In this document: positions 34,253 to 42,367 of the stretch, piece by piece | Layout of the letters: each line of letters begins with the position of its first letter | Numbering within the stretch: position 1 is the first letter of the stretch | Assembly: GCF_900182595.1 (NCBI RefSeq) | Contig: NZ_FXTN01000011.1 | Span: 1 to 64,000 of the forward strand | DNA length: 64,000 nucleotides | Source of the DNA: Pedobacter westerhofensis | GTDB taxonomy: Bacteria > Bacteroidota > Bacteroidia > Sphingobacteriales > Sphingobacteriaceae | Reading direction: 5' to 3' | Program-made: the position numbers and the translations under genes | The notes under the pieces: model-generated | Database searches by the model: none | What the model was told of the DNA's origin: nothing | What the model saw: the letters and a program-made list of their open reading frames with translations, nothing else

Positions 34253-35029
34253 ATGTCGAATATTTCCAGCAATCTCAAATACCTAAGAAAGAAAAAAGGC
34301 CATACACAGCAGCAATTCGCTGATTTGATGGATATTAAAAGATCTCTTGTTGGCGCCTACGAAGAAGACCGGGCAGAACCTAAATACGACTTACTAAAAA
34401 TAATAGCAGAATACTTTGAACTGACCATTGATGAGTTTATCAACGAAACAGTCAATGACAAGTGGAAACCGAAGCTAAAAAGCCAGGGATCCAACCTGAG
34501 GATACTCAGTATTTCTGTAGATCACAACGATAATGAGAACATTGAGATGGTCCCTGTGAAAGCAAGTGCCGGTTACCTGAACGGATTTGCAGACCCGGAA
34601 TATATCAGAGACCTGCCTAAATTCCAGCTGCCGCTGCCGGCCCTTAAACAGGGTACGTTCAGGGCTTTCGAGATTGTAGGTGACTCCATGCTGCCGATCC
34701 AACCGGGAAGTGTGATCGTAGGTGAGTATATTGATAACTGGAATGATATTAAAACAGGTGAGACGTATGTGATTGTGAGCAAAAACGAAGGCGTAGTCTA
34801 CAAACGTGCCGGCAACAGGTTCAAAGAAAACAAAGAATTGAAACTGGTTTCAGACAATAAAATGTATGATCCCTACATGGTGGCGGCCGAAGATATCCTG
34901 GAGATCTGGAAAGCAAAAGCCTATATAAGCTCTACATTGCCAGACCCTGCTCCTGAGCCTACTATAGAAACGCTGACCAATATGATGTCACAGATGCAGA
35001 AATCACTTTCTCAGATGAACAAAAATTAA
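34253..35029 (+). CDS. XRE-family repressor with S24/LexA-like C-terminal domain
   Basis: 258 residues. HTH at about 17-36 (TQQQFADLMDIKRSLVGAYE). The C-terminal S24-like half shows VKASAGYLNGF, where an Ala-Gly pair sits at the place of the LexA/CI cleavage site, the Ser in VGDSMLPI and a Lys in VVYKRAG that could form the Ser/Lys dyad. It could therefore be a self-cleaving stress repressor, although many such Bacteroidota proteins are not shown to cleave. There are no phage genes around it. Confidence 0.88.
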   Translation: MSNISSNLKYLRKKKGHTQQQFADLMDIKRSLVGAYEEDRAEPKYDLLKIIAEYFELTIDEFINETVNDKWKPKLKSQGSNLRILSISVDHNDNENIEMVPVKASAGYLNGFADPEYIRDLPKFQLPLPALKQGTFRAFEIVGDSMLPIQPGSVIVGEYIDNWNDIKTGETYVIVSKNEGVVYKRAGNRFKENKELKLVSDNKMYDPYMVAAEDILEIWKAKAYISSTLPDPAPEPTIETLTNMMSQMQKSLSQMNKN

Positions 35030-35077
35030 TATTTTAAAGGAGATTAAACCGTTTTCAATTTTTCAGCTCAAAGAGAT

Positions 35078-35461
35078 ATGAAAAAATTATTTTTGACACT
35101 CGCTATTGCAGTAATGGGATTTACGGCAAGTTATGCACAAACTGCAGCGCATCATGAAAAAGCTACTCCGGCCCAGAAAGCAGAAAAAAGTACGGCTAAA
35201 CTGCAAAAGGAACTTTCATTAACAGCTGACCAGAAAAATAAAGTATACGCCATAGAGCTGGATAAATTCCAGAAAGCAGAAGCACTGCACAAGTCTGGCC
35301 ATGAGGCTAAAAGTGCAATGAAGGATAAGCAGAAGGCGATCAAAAAAGATACAGAAGCCAAACTGGATAAAGTTCTGAATGCAGAACAGAAGAAAAAGCT
35401 GGATGCGCTGCAGGCTGAGAAAAAAGCAAAGAAAGATAAAAAGAAAGCAGATAAAGCCTAG
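35078..35461 (+). CDS. Small periplasmic Lys/Ala-rich helical protein
   Basis: 127 residues with a signal peptide ending ASYAQ (about residue 21). The mature part is helical and coiled-coil-like, with LSLTADQKNKVYAIELDKF and a second half KVLNAEQKKKLDALQ, an arrangement seen in Spy/CpxP-like or DUF4890 proteins of Bacteroidota. A periplasmic chaperone or stress role is possible but unproven. It follows the XRE/S24 gene by 48 bp in the same direction and ends in a terminator, so the two may be co-transcribed. Confidence 0.8.
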   Translation: MKKLFLTLAIAVMGFTASYAQTAAHHEKATPAQKAEKSTAKLQKELSLTADQKNKVYAIELDKFQKAEALHKSGHEAKSAMKDKQKAIKKDTEAKLDKVLNAEQKKKLDALQAEKKAKKDKKKADKA

Positions 35462-35481
35462 GCCCATCTGACAGACCAAAA

Positions 35482-35499
35482 GCCCGGCAATTGCCGGGC
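35482..35499 (+). terminator. Terminator after the periplasmic helical protein
   Basis: GCCCGGCAATTGCCGGGC is an 18-bp perfect palindrome followed by eight A; with the preceding A-run it can also act on the minus strand. Confidence 0.75.
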
Positions 35500-35504
35500 A
35501 AAAA

Positions 35505-35532
35505 AAAGGCCATCTCATATGAGACGGCCTTT
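35505..35532 (-). terminator. Terminator of the thrS-infC-rpmI-rplT operon
   Basis: AAAGGCC (35505-35511) pairs with GGCCTTTT (35526-35533), with an inner CTCATATGAG palindrome. On the minus strand a T run follows the stem. Confidence 0.8.
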
Positions 35533-35552
35533 TCTACGTTAATAGTTTATTT

Positions 35553-35897
35553 CTATTTAACTGTATCAATCACAGCTTTGAAAGCTTCAGGGTGATTCAT
35601 AGCTAAATCAGCTAAAACCTTACGGTTTAAACCAATATTTTTAGTAGCTAATTTACCGATCAGTTGAGAGTAAGAAATACCGTGCTGACGAGCTCCAGCG
35701 TTGATACGTTGGATCCACAATCCGCGGAATTCTCTTTTCTTAACTTTACGGTCACGGTATGCATACTGCAAACCTTTCTCAACCGTATTTTTTGCTACAG
35801 TGAATACTTTACTTCTTGATCCCCAATAGCCTTTGGCCATATTAAGGACTTTTTTCCGTCTTCTTCTCGAAGCTACTGCGTTTACCGAACGTGGCAT
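35553..35897 (-). CDS. rplT: 50S ribosomal protein L20
   Basis: 114 residues, full length. MPRSVNAVASRRRRKKVLN, AKGYWGSRSKVFTVAKN and YAYRDRKVKKREFRGLWI are L20 signatures. It binds 23S rRNA early in assembly and in many bacteria represses its own operon. It is the last gene of the thrS-infC-rpmI-rplT cluster. Confidence 0.98.
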   Translation of the reverse strand: MPRSVNAVASRRRRKKVLNMAKGYWGSRSKVFTVAKNTVEKGLQYAYRDRKVKKREFRGLWIQRINAGARQHGISYSQLIGKLATKNIGLNRKVLADLAMNHPEAFKAVIDTVK

Positions 35898-35971
35898 AGT
35901 GTTGTTGTTTTTTGATAAACGGTGTTGCGTATTTCAGCAAACTTACTACCGGGTACCTGGTTAAAAATTAA

Positions 35972-36172
35972 TTATTTACCGATAGCAAGCATACGCTTAA
36001 CGTTGCCCATATCAGCAGCTGACACCATTGAGGTGTGACCTAAATTACGCTTACGTTTAGTAGACATTTTTGTTAAAATGTGACTTTTGTATGCGTTCTT
36101 TCTAGCGATTTTACCGGTTCCAGTAAGCGAAAAACGCTTTTTAGCACTGGAATTGGTTTTCATTTTTGGCAT
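35972..36172 (-). CDS. rpmI: 50S ribosomal protein L35
   Basis: 66 residues. MPKMKTNSSAKKRFSLTGTG, NAYKSHILTKMSTKRKRNL and VKRMLAIGK are typical L35. It lies between infC and rplT in the conserved order. Confidence 0.98.
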   Translation of the reverse strand: MPKMKTNSSAKKRFSLTGTGKIARKNAYKSHILTKMSTKRKRNLGHTSMVSAADMGNVKRMLAIGK

Positions 36173-36200
36173 AACCTGTGTTATTATTTATGTAATTTAT

Positions 36201-36770
36201 TTATTTTTTTACAACTTTTGGAGCAAGGGTAAGGAACATACGTTTACCTTCCAACTTAGGTAAAAGCTCAACCTTTCCAATATCTTCCAAAGCCTGTGCA
36301 AACTTAAGCAACAGGATCTCTCCCTGCTCTTTGTAAACGATTGCCCTGCCTTTGAAATGTACGTATGCTCTCACTTTTTCGCCACTTTCCAGAAAACTCT
36401 GAGCATGTTTCAGTTTAAACTGAAAATCATGGTCATTCGTATTAGGACCGAAACGGATCTCTTTAATTACTGTCTGTTTAGCATTTGCCTTAATCTCTTT
36501 CTGCTTTTTCTTTTGTTCGTAAACGAACTTGCTGTAATCGATTATTCTACAAACCGGAGGTACTGCGTTAGGTGATATTTCTACCAGATCCAGCTCCAGT
36601 TCATCGGCAAGGGCTAAAGCTTTTGCCAAAGGATAAATCCCTGGTTCAACATTATCTCCAGCTAACCTGACCTCCTGGGCCCTGATAAACTGATTAATAT
36701 TATGTTCTGCTTCTTTTTTCTTAAAAGGAGGACGTGGTCCCCTGTTAAATCCTGGTCTGCCTAATGCCAA
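36201..36770 (-). CDS. infC: Translation initiation factor IF-3 (TTG start)
   Basis: 189 residues. The N-domain block INQFIRAQEVRLAGDN and the C-domain VKEIRFGPNTNDHDF-like block (VIKEIRFGPNTNDHDFQ) are diagnostic. No ATG is available upstream of the N-domain; the frame begins at a TTG (36770), giving a basic N-terminal extension (ALGRPGFNRGPRPPFKKKE) common in this phylum. A rare start codon is a known feature of infC in other bacteria, where IF-3 represses itself. The gene begins 13 bp after thrS. Confidence 0.95.
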   Translation of the reverse strand: MALGRPGFNRGPRPPFKKKEAEHNINQFIRAQEVRLAGDNVEPGIYPLAKALALADELELDLVEISPNAVPPVCRIIDYSKFVYEQKKKQKEIKANAKQTVIKEIRFGPNTNDHDFQFKLKHAQSFLESGEKVRAYVHFKGRAIVYKEQGEILLLKFAQALEDIGKVELLPKLEGKRMFLTLAPKVVKK

Positions 36771-36783
36771 ATTTATATACTAT

Positions 36784-38709
36784 TTAAACTGTTATTTCTT
36801 TAATTAATAATTCTCTGAACGCCTCAATGGTCATCTCTCCTAAATCACCCTCGCCATGCTTTCTCACTGATAATTTACCTTCTGCCATTTCCTTCTCCCC
36901 AATTATCAGCATATAAGGCGTCTTTTTAACCTCCGCGTCCCTGATCTTCCTGCCGATCTTCTCATCCCGAAAGTCAATCAAACCGCGAATATCGGAATTA
37001 TTTAGTTCATCTGAAACTTTTTTAGCATAATCTTCATACTTTTCTGAAATAGGAAGGATTATAAATTGTTCAGGCGAAAGCCATAACGGGAAATTACCGG
37101 CACAATGTTCAATCAAAACTGCTACAAAACGCTCCAGGGAACCAAATGGTGCCCGGTGGATCATCACAGGTCTGTGCTTCTGGTTGTCACTGCCGGTATA
37201 TTCAAGCTCAAAACGCTCAGGAAGGTTATAGTCTACCTGGATCGTTCCCAGCTGCCATTTCCTGCCTAAAGCATCTTTCACCATAAAGTCCAGCTTCGGA
37301 CCATAAAACGCAGCTTCGCCCAGTTCAACTACAGTAGACAGCCCTTTCTCAGCAGCAGCTTCAATAATTGCACCTTCAGCAAGTTTCCAGTTTTCATCGG
37401 TTCCGATGTATTTGGATTTGTTTTCAGGGTCTCTTAAAGATACCTGTGCAGTATAGTCACTAAAACCTAATGATTTAAACACATACAGTACCAGATCGAT
37501 CACCTTTTTAAACTCATCCTTTACCTGGTCCGGACGACAGAATAAGTGTGCATCATCCTGAGTAAATCCACGCACCCTGGTCAGGCCGTGCATCTCTCCG
37601 CTTTGCTCATAACGGTAAACCGTACCAAACTCAGCAAAACGTAACGGAAGATCTTTGTAAGAACGCGGTTTAACTTTATAAATCTCACAATGGTGAGGAC
37701 AGTTCATTGGTTTTAGCAGGAACTCCTCTCCTTCCTGAGGGGTTTTTATCGACTGGAACGAGTCCTTGCCGTATTTCTCCCAGTGACCGGAAGTAACATA
37801 TAAATTTTTATGTCCGATGTGCGGAGTGATCACCTGCTCGTACCCTGCTTTGCCCTGTGCTTTGGTTAAAAAGTTGACCAAACGCTCGCGCAAGGCGGTT
37901 CCTTTAGGCAACCATAACGGCAGCCCCATACCCACTTTTTCAGAGAAAGCAAATAATTCCAGTTCTTTGCCCAGCTTCCTGTGGTCGCGTTTTTTCGCTT
38001 CCTCAATCATCAGCAAATATTCTGTAAGTTCACTTGCCTTTGGAAAAGTAACCCCATAGATCCTTGTAAGCTGTTTTTTTGTCTCATCCCCCCTCCAGTA
38101 TGCACCCGCAACGTTCATCAGCTTAACAGCCTTAACAAAGCCTGTATTTGGAATATGCGGGCCACGGCACAAGTCTGTGAAAGCACCTTGTTTATAAAAG
38201 GTGATCTTTCCGTCTTCAAGCCCCTGGATCAGGTCCAGCTTATATTCATCTCCCTTTTCAGTGAAATAACTGATGGCGTCAGCTTTGGAGACGCTGGTAC
38301 GCTCAAAAACTTCTTTCTGCTTGGCCAGCTCCATAAACTTGGCTTCAATCGCCTTAAAATCGTCCGAAGAAAATTCATGGTCGCCAAAATCCACATCATA
38401 GTAAAAGCCTGTTTCAATGGCAGGGCCGATACCAAATTTGGTGCCCGGATAAAGCGCCTCCAGTGCCTCTGCCATAATATGCGCAGAAGAGTGCCAGAAT
38501 GTAGCCTTACCGGCAGTATCATTCCAGGTCAGCAATTTCACCGATGAATCTTTTTCAATTGGCCTGGATGAATCCCAGACTTCGCCGTCTACTTCGGCTG
38601 CAAGAACATTGCGTGCTAATCCTTCTGAAATGGATAAAGCAATCTGATGGGCAGTAGTCCCATTTTCATACGGACGGGCAGAGCCATCCGGTAAAGTAAT
38701 GTTAATCAT
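36784..38709 (-). CDS. thrS: Threonyl-tRNA synthetase
   Basis: 641 residues, full length. TGS domain (about 1-62), the editing domain with HSSAHIMAEAL (about 73-83), and the class II core with MNCPHHCEIYK (zinc/motif region), RFAEFGTVYRYE and the anticodon-binding end. It charges tRNA-Thr and heads the thrS-infC-rpmI-rplT operon. Confidence 0.98.
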   Translation of the reverse strand: MINITLPDGSARPYENGTTAHQIALSISEGLARNVLAAEVDGEVWDSSRPIEKDSSVKLLTWNDTAGKATFWHSSAHIMAEALEALYPGTKFGIGPAIETGFYYDVDFGDHEFSSDDFKAIEAKFMELAKQKEVFERTSVSKADAISYFTEKGDEYKLDLIQGLEDGKITFYKQGAFTDLCRGPHIPNTGFVKAVKLMNVAGAYWRGDETKKQLTRIYGVTFPKASELTEYLLMIEEAKKRDHRKLGKELELFAFSEKVGMGLPLWLPKGTALRERLVNFLTKAQGKAGYEQVITPHIGHKNLYVTSGHWEKYGKDSFQSIKTPQEGEEFLLKPMNCPHHCEIYKVKPRSYKDLPLRFAEFGTVYRYEQSGEMHGLTRVRGFTQDDAHLFCRPDQVKDEFKKVIDLVLYVFKSLGFSDYTAQVSLRDPENKSKYIGTDENWKLAEGAIIEAAAEKGLSTVVELGEAAFYGPKLDFMVKDALGRKWQLGTIQVDYNLPERFELEYTGSDNQKHRPVMIHRAPFGSLERFVAVLIEHCAGNFPLWLSPEQFIILPISEKYEDYAKKVSDELNNSDIRGLIDFRDEKIGRKIRDAEVKKTPYMLIIGEKEMAEGKLSVRKHGEGDLGEMTIEAFRELLIKEITV

Positions 38710-38819
38710 CTACAACTATGATTTATATATGAATGAATTGATAATAATTATTAATCACTTACAAGGTGATCTTTATATTGCAAAGATAAGGTTTTAAGAA
38801 AGAATATCAGAAACGAATC

Positions 38820-39512
38820 TTATTTTGTGTAAGTAACAGCTTCAGTCCCCTGCCCCACAATGACCATTGCTGCAAGGTTCACAAACAGTCCATGCGCAAG
38901 AATCCCTTCAATCTGGTTCAGTTTTTCTGACAATGCTGCCGGATCACCGATCAGGCCAAAGTCGGCATCCACAATCAGATTGTGGTTGTCGGTAATAAAC
39001 TGCTTTCCGTCTTTCATTCTCACGGCGCCCTGGCCGCCCAGTTTCGCCATTGCACGTACCACATAATTCAGTGCCAGAGGTACAATCTCTACCGGTACTT
39101 TAAACTTGCCCAGCTGATCTACTTTTTTTGCAGCATCGGCAATGATAATCTCCTTTTTTGTCAGGGAGGCTACGATCTTTTCCCTGAAATGTGCTCCCCC
39201 GCCCCCTTTGATCAGGTTCAGATTTTCATCAAATTCGTCCGCGCCGTCTATCGTCACATCTATATACTCCACCGCGTTCATATCCAGCAGTTCAATACCC
39301 AGGGAAGTGGCCAGCGATGCCGTGTGTTCTGAAGTAGGCACGCCTTTGATCTTCAACCCGTTTTTCACGAGTTCTGCAACTTCGATAATCGTATAATAAG
39401 CTGTAGAGCCCGTTCCTAACCCTACGATATCATTGTCGCGGATGTATTTAACAGCTTCGCGTGCAGCAACCTGTTTTTCAAGATCTTTTGTATTTAATGG
39501 TTCCTTGTCCAA
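38820..39512 (-). CDS. rpiA: Ribose-5-phosphate isomerase A, TTG start likely
   Basis: 230 residues from a TTG at 39512. DNDIVGLGTGSTAYYTI, VPTSEHTASLATSLGI, DVTIDGADEFDENLNLIKGGGGAH and the KKVDQLG block are diagnostic of RpiA. There is no ATG before the conserved N-terminus; a TTG at 39587 would add 25 hydrophobic residues not found in the family and overlaps a -7-like stretch, so 39512 is preferred. It interconverts ribose 5-phosphate and ribulose 5-phosphate. Confidence 0.95.
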   Translation of the reverse strand: MDKEPLNTKDLEKQVAAREAVKYIRDNDIVGLGTGSTAYYTIIEVAELVKNGLKIKGVPTSEHTASLATSLGIELLDMNAVEYIDVTIDGADEFDENLNLIKGGGGAHFREKIVASLTKKEIIIADAAKKVDQLGKFKVPVEIVPLALNYVVRAMAKLGGQGAVRMKDGKQFITDNHNLIVDADFGLIGDPAALSEKLNQIEGILAHGLFVNLAAMVIVGQGTEAVTYTK

Positions 39513-39607
39513 AATAGTAAAACTTAAATGGTGAGTAATGCGGTTAAGCGCGATAAAATTAAACAAAATAAATAAACCCGCTATCAAATTTGGCGGAGTT
39601 AAATATT

Positions 39608-40183
39608 TTAAAGGCTTTCATTTGTGGTCATGATGTCAATAATAGCCTGCGGCATATATTTAGGATCAAGGATGGCATTTATATATCCTGCTGCAATTAC
39701 ACTTTCGGGCATACTTTCTTCACCGGCGGTATCAGGCGTTTGTGCAATGATGTACGCCCCGGCTTTGGCTAAAGCCTTCACTCCTTTAGTGCCATCTTTG
39801 CCCATGCCAGAGAAAATGATAGCGATTTTCCGGAACAGGGTGTCCTCTGCCAGCGAAACAAAAAACATGTCTATCGCATTATTTACCTTAACAGACAAAT
39901 CTCTGTCTGTCAAGATCAAATTCCCTTCGTCAATGGTCATCGTTTTATTCTCAGGCATCACATACACGATGTTAGATTTGATCTGCATGTTATTTTCTAC
40001 CGTACAAACGTCAATAGCACTGTGCTTTTGTATCATTTCAGTCAGCCTGCTTTTCTGATGTGCATACAAATGTGTAGTGATTACGTAAGACACACCGTCT
40101 GGCAATGTATTCTCGAAGAATTCGGAAAGAGCGGCCAGTCCTCCGGCAGATGCACCCAGGGCAACGATATATTTATTTTTCAT
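39608..40183 (-). CDS. cheB: Lone CheB-type methylesterase domain protein
   Basis: 191 residues, the CheB catalytic domain only. The Ser is in GASAGGLAAL, the His in THLYAHQKS and the Asp in SGMGKDGTKG, completing the triad. No receiver domain is present and no chemotaxis gene is in the window, so it may act on a chemotaxis-like hybrid sensor elsewhere, as other stand-alone CheB proteins do. It lies 96 bp upstream of rpiA in the same orientation. Confidence 0.92.
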   Translation of the reverse strand: MKNKYIVALGASAGGLAALSEFFENTLPDGVSYVITTHLYAHQKSRLTEMIQKHSAIDVCTVENNMQIKSNIVYVMPENKTMTIDEGNLILTDRDLSVKVNNAIDMFFVSLAEDTLFRKIAIIFSGMGKDGTKGVKALAKAGAYIIAQTPDTAGEESMPESVIAAGYINAILDPKYMPQAIIDIMTTNESL

Positions 40184-40304
40184 ATGATCAGTTCCCTGCT
40201 AAGATATGGCTTCTATCCGTTAAGCATCCTTATGGCTTTGAAAATCTGATAAATTTATACAGTCCCTTCATCAACAACAGAAAAAATACATTTTCTTATT
40301 TAGG

Positions 40305-40333
40305 CTACAAAATTCCTGATTTCGACTACAAAA
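40305..40333 (+). promoter_or_regulatory. AraC-type direct repeat upstream of the SDR gene
   Basis: CTACAAAA occurs at 40305-40312 and 40326-40333, exactly 21 bp apart (two helical turns). The second copy lies where a -33 element would be relative to a one-mismatch -7 box (GACCTTTG, 40351-40358). The AraC gene at 41287 is the likely binder. Confidence 0.55.
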
Positions 40334-40387
40334 GGTCAGTGCCTGATACAGACCTTTGAGCTATCAAATTCAAAGACAATATAAATT

Positions 40388-41224
40388 ATGGCACATCAAA
40401 ATGAAAAAAATAAGATCTGGTTTATCACCGGAGCTTCACGCGGATTTGGACGTGTATGGACTGAAGCTGCTCTGGAGCGTGGCGACAAAGTTGCTGCCAC
40501 TGCACGCAAGTTATCCGGCATCGCTGATTTAAAAGAAAAATACGGAGACAGCGTTCTTACCCTGGAGCTGGATGTAACCAATCCCGATCAGGTAAAAACA
40601 GTTGTAGCACAAGCTTTTGACCACTTTGGCAGTTTGGATATTGTACTGAATAATGCCGGGTATTCGCTGGTAGGCACTATTGAGGAGGCAAGCCCTGAAG
40701 ATGTCCGCGCCCTCTACGAAACAAACGTTTACGGCCCGCTGGCTGTCATTCGGGCCGCCTTACCATTCCTGCGCAAACAAGGTTATGGACATATCCTGGG
40801 CACATCCAGTAACCTGGGCCATGTAGCTATGCCAGTAATTGGCTACTATTGTTCGTCCAAATGGGCATTTGAAGCAATTCATGAAAGCCTGGCAACTGAG
40901 GTTAAAGCTTTTGGCATCAACGTTACGATTATAGAACCAGGAGCATATGCCACAGAATTTGGCAGCCAGGAATCACTGAAGTTTGCCCCCGGGCTTGATA
41001 TTTATACGGAATTCAAAGCAAATTTTATAGATGGCTTAAAAAACCTTGAAAGAGGCAATCCCAAAGCTACTCCAGAGGCACTCTTTAAAATGGTGGATTC
41101 AGAAAACCCTCCGCTCAGGTTCCATCTCGGCAGCCACAACCTGCCGGGCGTTCGTAAGGCCTATGCTGAACGCCTTGCCACCTGGGAAGAATGGGATGCT
41201 GTTTCAAGCGCTGCCCAGGGTTAA
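40388..41224 (+). CDS. Short-chain dehydrogenase/reductase
   Basis: 278 residues, classical SDR. NADP site FITGASRGFGR (about 13-23), NNAG (about 90), active-site Ser in GTSSNLG and YxxxK in YYCSSKWAF. The Arg after the glycine motif suggests NADP(H). The substrate cannot be told. The AraC gene at 41287 follows after a strong terminator, and a direct-repeat operator lies upstream. Confidence 0.93.
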   Translation: MAHQNEKNKIWFITGASRGFGRVWTEAALERGDKVAATARKLSGIADLKEKYGDSVLTLELDVTNPDQVKTVVAQAFDHFGSLDIVLNNAGYSLVGTIEEASPEDVRALYETNVYGPLAVIRAALPFLRKQGYGHILGTSSNLGHVAMPVIGYYCSSKWAFEAIHESLATEVKAFGINVTIIEPGAYATEFGSQESLKFAPGLDIYTEFKANFIDGLKNLERGNPKATPEALFKMVDSENPPLRFHLGSHNLPGVRKAYAERLATWEEWDAVSSAAQG

Positions 41225-41237
41225 AACTTTGTCATAC

Positions 41238-41269
41238 ATTGCAGACCGGCAGGTAAAGCGGTCTGCAAT
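41238..41269 (+). terminator. Terminator between SDR and AraC genes
   Basis: ATTGCAGACCG (41238-41248) and CGGTCTGCAAT (41259-41269) form a perfect 11-bp stem followed by TTTAA. Confidence 0.75.
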
Positions 41270-41286
41270 TTTAATATATTTATCTT

Positions 41287-42198
41287 ATGAAAAAAGAAGC
41301 AAACAGTCCCATTAAATTCGAATCGCTCTCTGAAGCGCATGAGGCATTTGGCTTGCCCAAACCGCTGCACCCGCTGATCAGCCTGATGAAAGGCACTCCT
41401 GTGTCTGTCGCCGCGTCTGAACATCACGTACTAAGCTTCTACAAAATTTCGTACAAGCCAAAAATCACCGGAAAATTAAAGTACGGCCAGAGCTATTATG
41501 ATTTTAACGAAGGCGGGTTACTATTTGCTTCGCCCGGACAGGTGATCGGCAGCAACGACCATGACATGAGTGTCTGTTCTGAATACACATTGCTCATTCA
41601 TCCAGATTTCCTTCTGGGTTACACACTGGCAAAAAACATTAAACAATACGGCTTCTTCTCGTATTCTGCCAATGAAACGCTGCATCTTTCAGCACTTGAA
41701 AAGGATACGGTGATGTCTATCTTCAAATTTATGGAAGATGAGCTGAACAGCCGGACAGACGACTTTAGCCAGGATGTAATTATTTCACAGCTAGAGCTGC
41801 TGCTGAATTATGCAAACCGCTTTTATAAACGCCAGTTTATCACGCGAAAAGCCGCCAGCAACGATCTATTGCTGCGCCTGGAAGAAATTCTAAGCGAATA
41901 TTTCCGTAATGAGGACACACTAAGCCAGGGCCTTCCCTCCGTACAGTTCATTGCCGAACGGCTAAACCTCTCTCCAGGCTATCTTAGTGACATGCTGCGT
42001 TCCCTAACCGGCCAGAACGCACAGCAGCATATTCACGATAAACTCATAGAAGCAGCAAAAGAGAAACTAAGCACGACCAGTTTATCTGTGAGCGAAGTAG
42101 CCTATGCTTTAGGTTTTGAGCATTCGCAGTCGTTCAGCAAACTTTTTAAAACCAAGACCGACCTTTCCCCTTTGGAATACAGACGGTCTTTTAATTAA
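41287..42198 (+). CDS. AraC-family transcriptional regulator
   Basis: 303 residues. An N-terminal sensor half (about 1-190) contains the AraC_binding_2-like block and the C-terminal half has the two HTHs: VQFIAERLNLSPGYLSDML and LSVSEVAYALGFEHSQSFSK, ending KTKTDLSPLEYR. It probably activates the SDR gene upstream through the repeats at 40305-40333. The ligand is unknown. Confidence 0.93.
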   Translation: MKKEANSPIKFESLSEAHEAFGLPKPLHPLISLMKGTPVSVAASEHHVLSFYKISYKPKITGKLKYGQSYYDFNEGGLLFASPGQVIGSNDHDMSVCSEYTLLIHPDFLLGYTLAKNIKQYGFFSYSANETLHLSALEKDTVMSIFKFMEDELNSRTDDFSQDVIISQLELLLNYANRFYKRQFITRKAASNDLLLRLEEILSEYFRNEDTLSQGLPSVQFIAERLNLSPGYLSDMLRSLTGQNAQQHIHDKLIEAAKEKLSTTSLSVSEVAYALGFEHSQSFSKLFKTKTDLSPLEYRRSFN

Positions 42199-42367
42199 AC
42201 TGCAGCTACCTTAGCCAGGCTCCAGCACGTAGTACCCTCAAATCCCCAAATTTGGCGATTAGTTTTTCGTCAGGCTAATTTTACATTTGAAACACCTGGG
42301 TCCCGCTGTATGCAGGGGTGGTATTTAATGAGGATCGCCATCGGAAACACGCTAACCTCAACAGGAT

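Noticed and set aside
34253..35029. Prophage repressor marking an integrated phage
   Set aside because: No integrase, capsid, terminase or att-like repeats are seen; ribosomal and cell-wall genes surround it.
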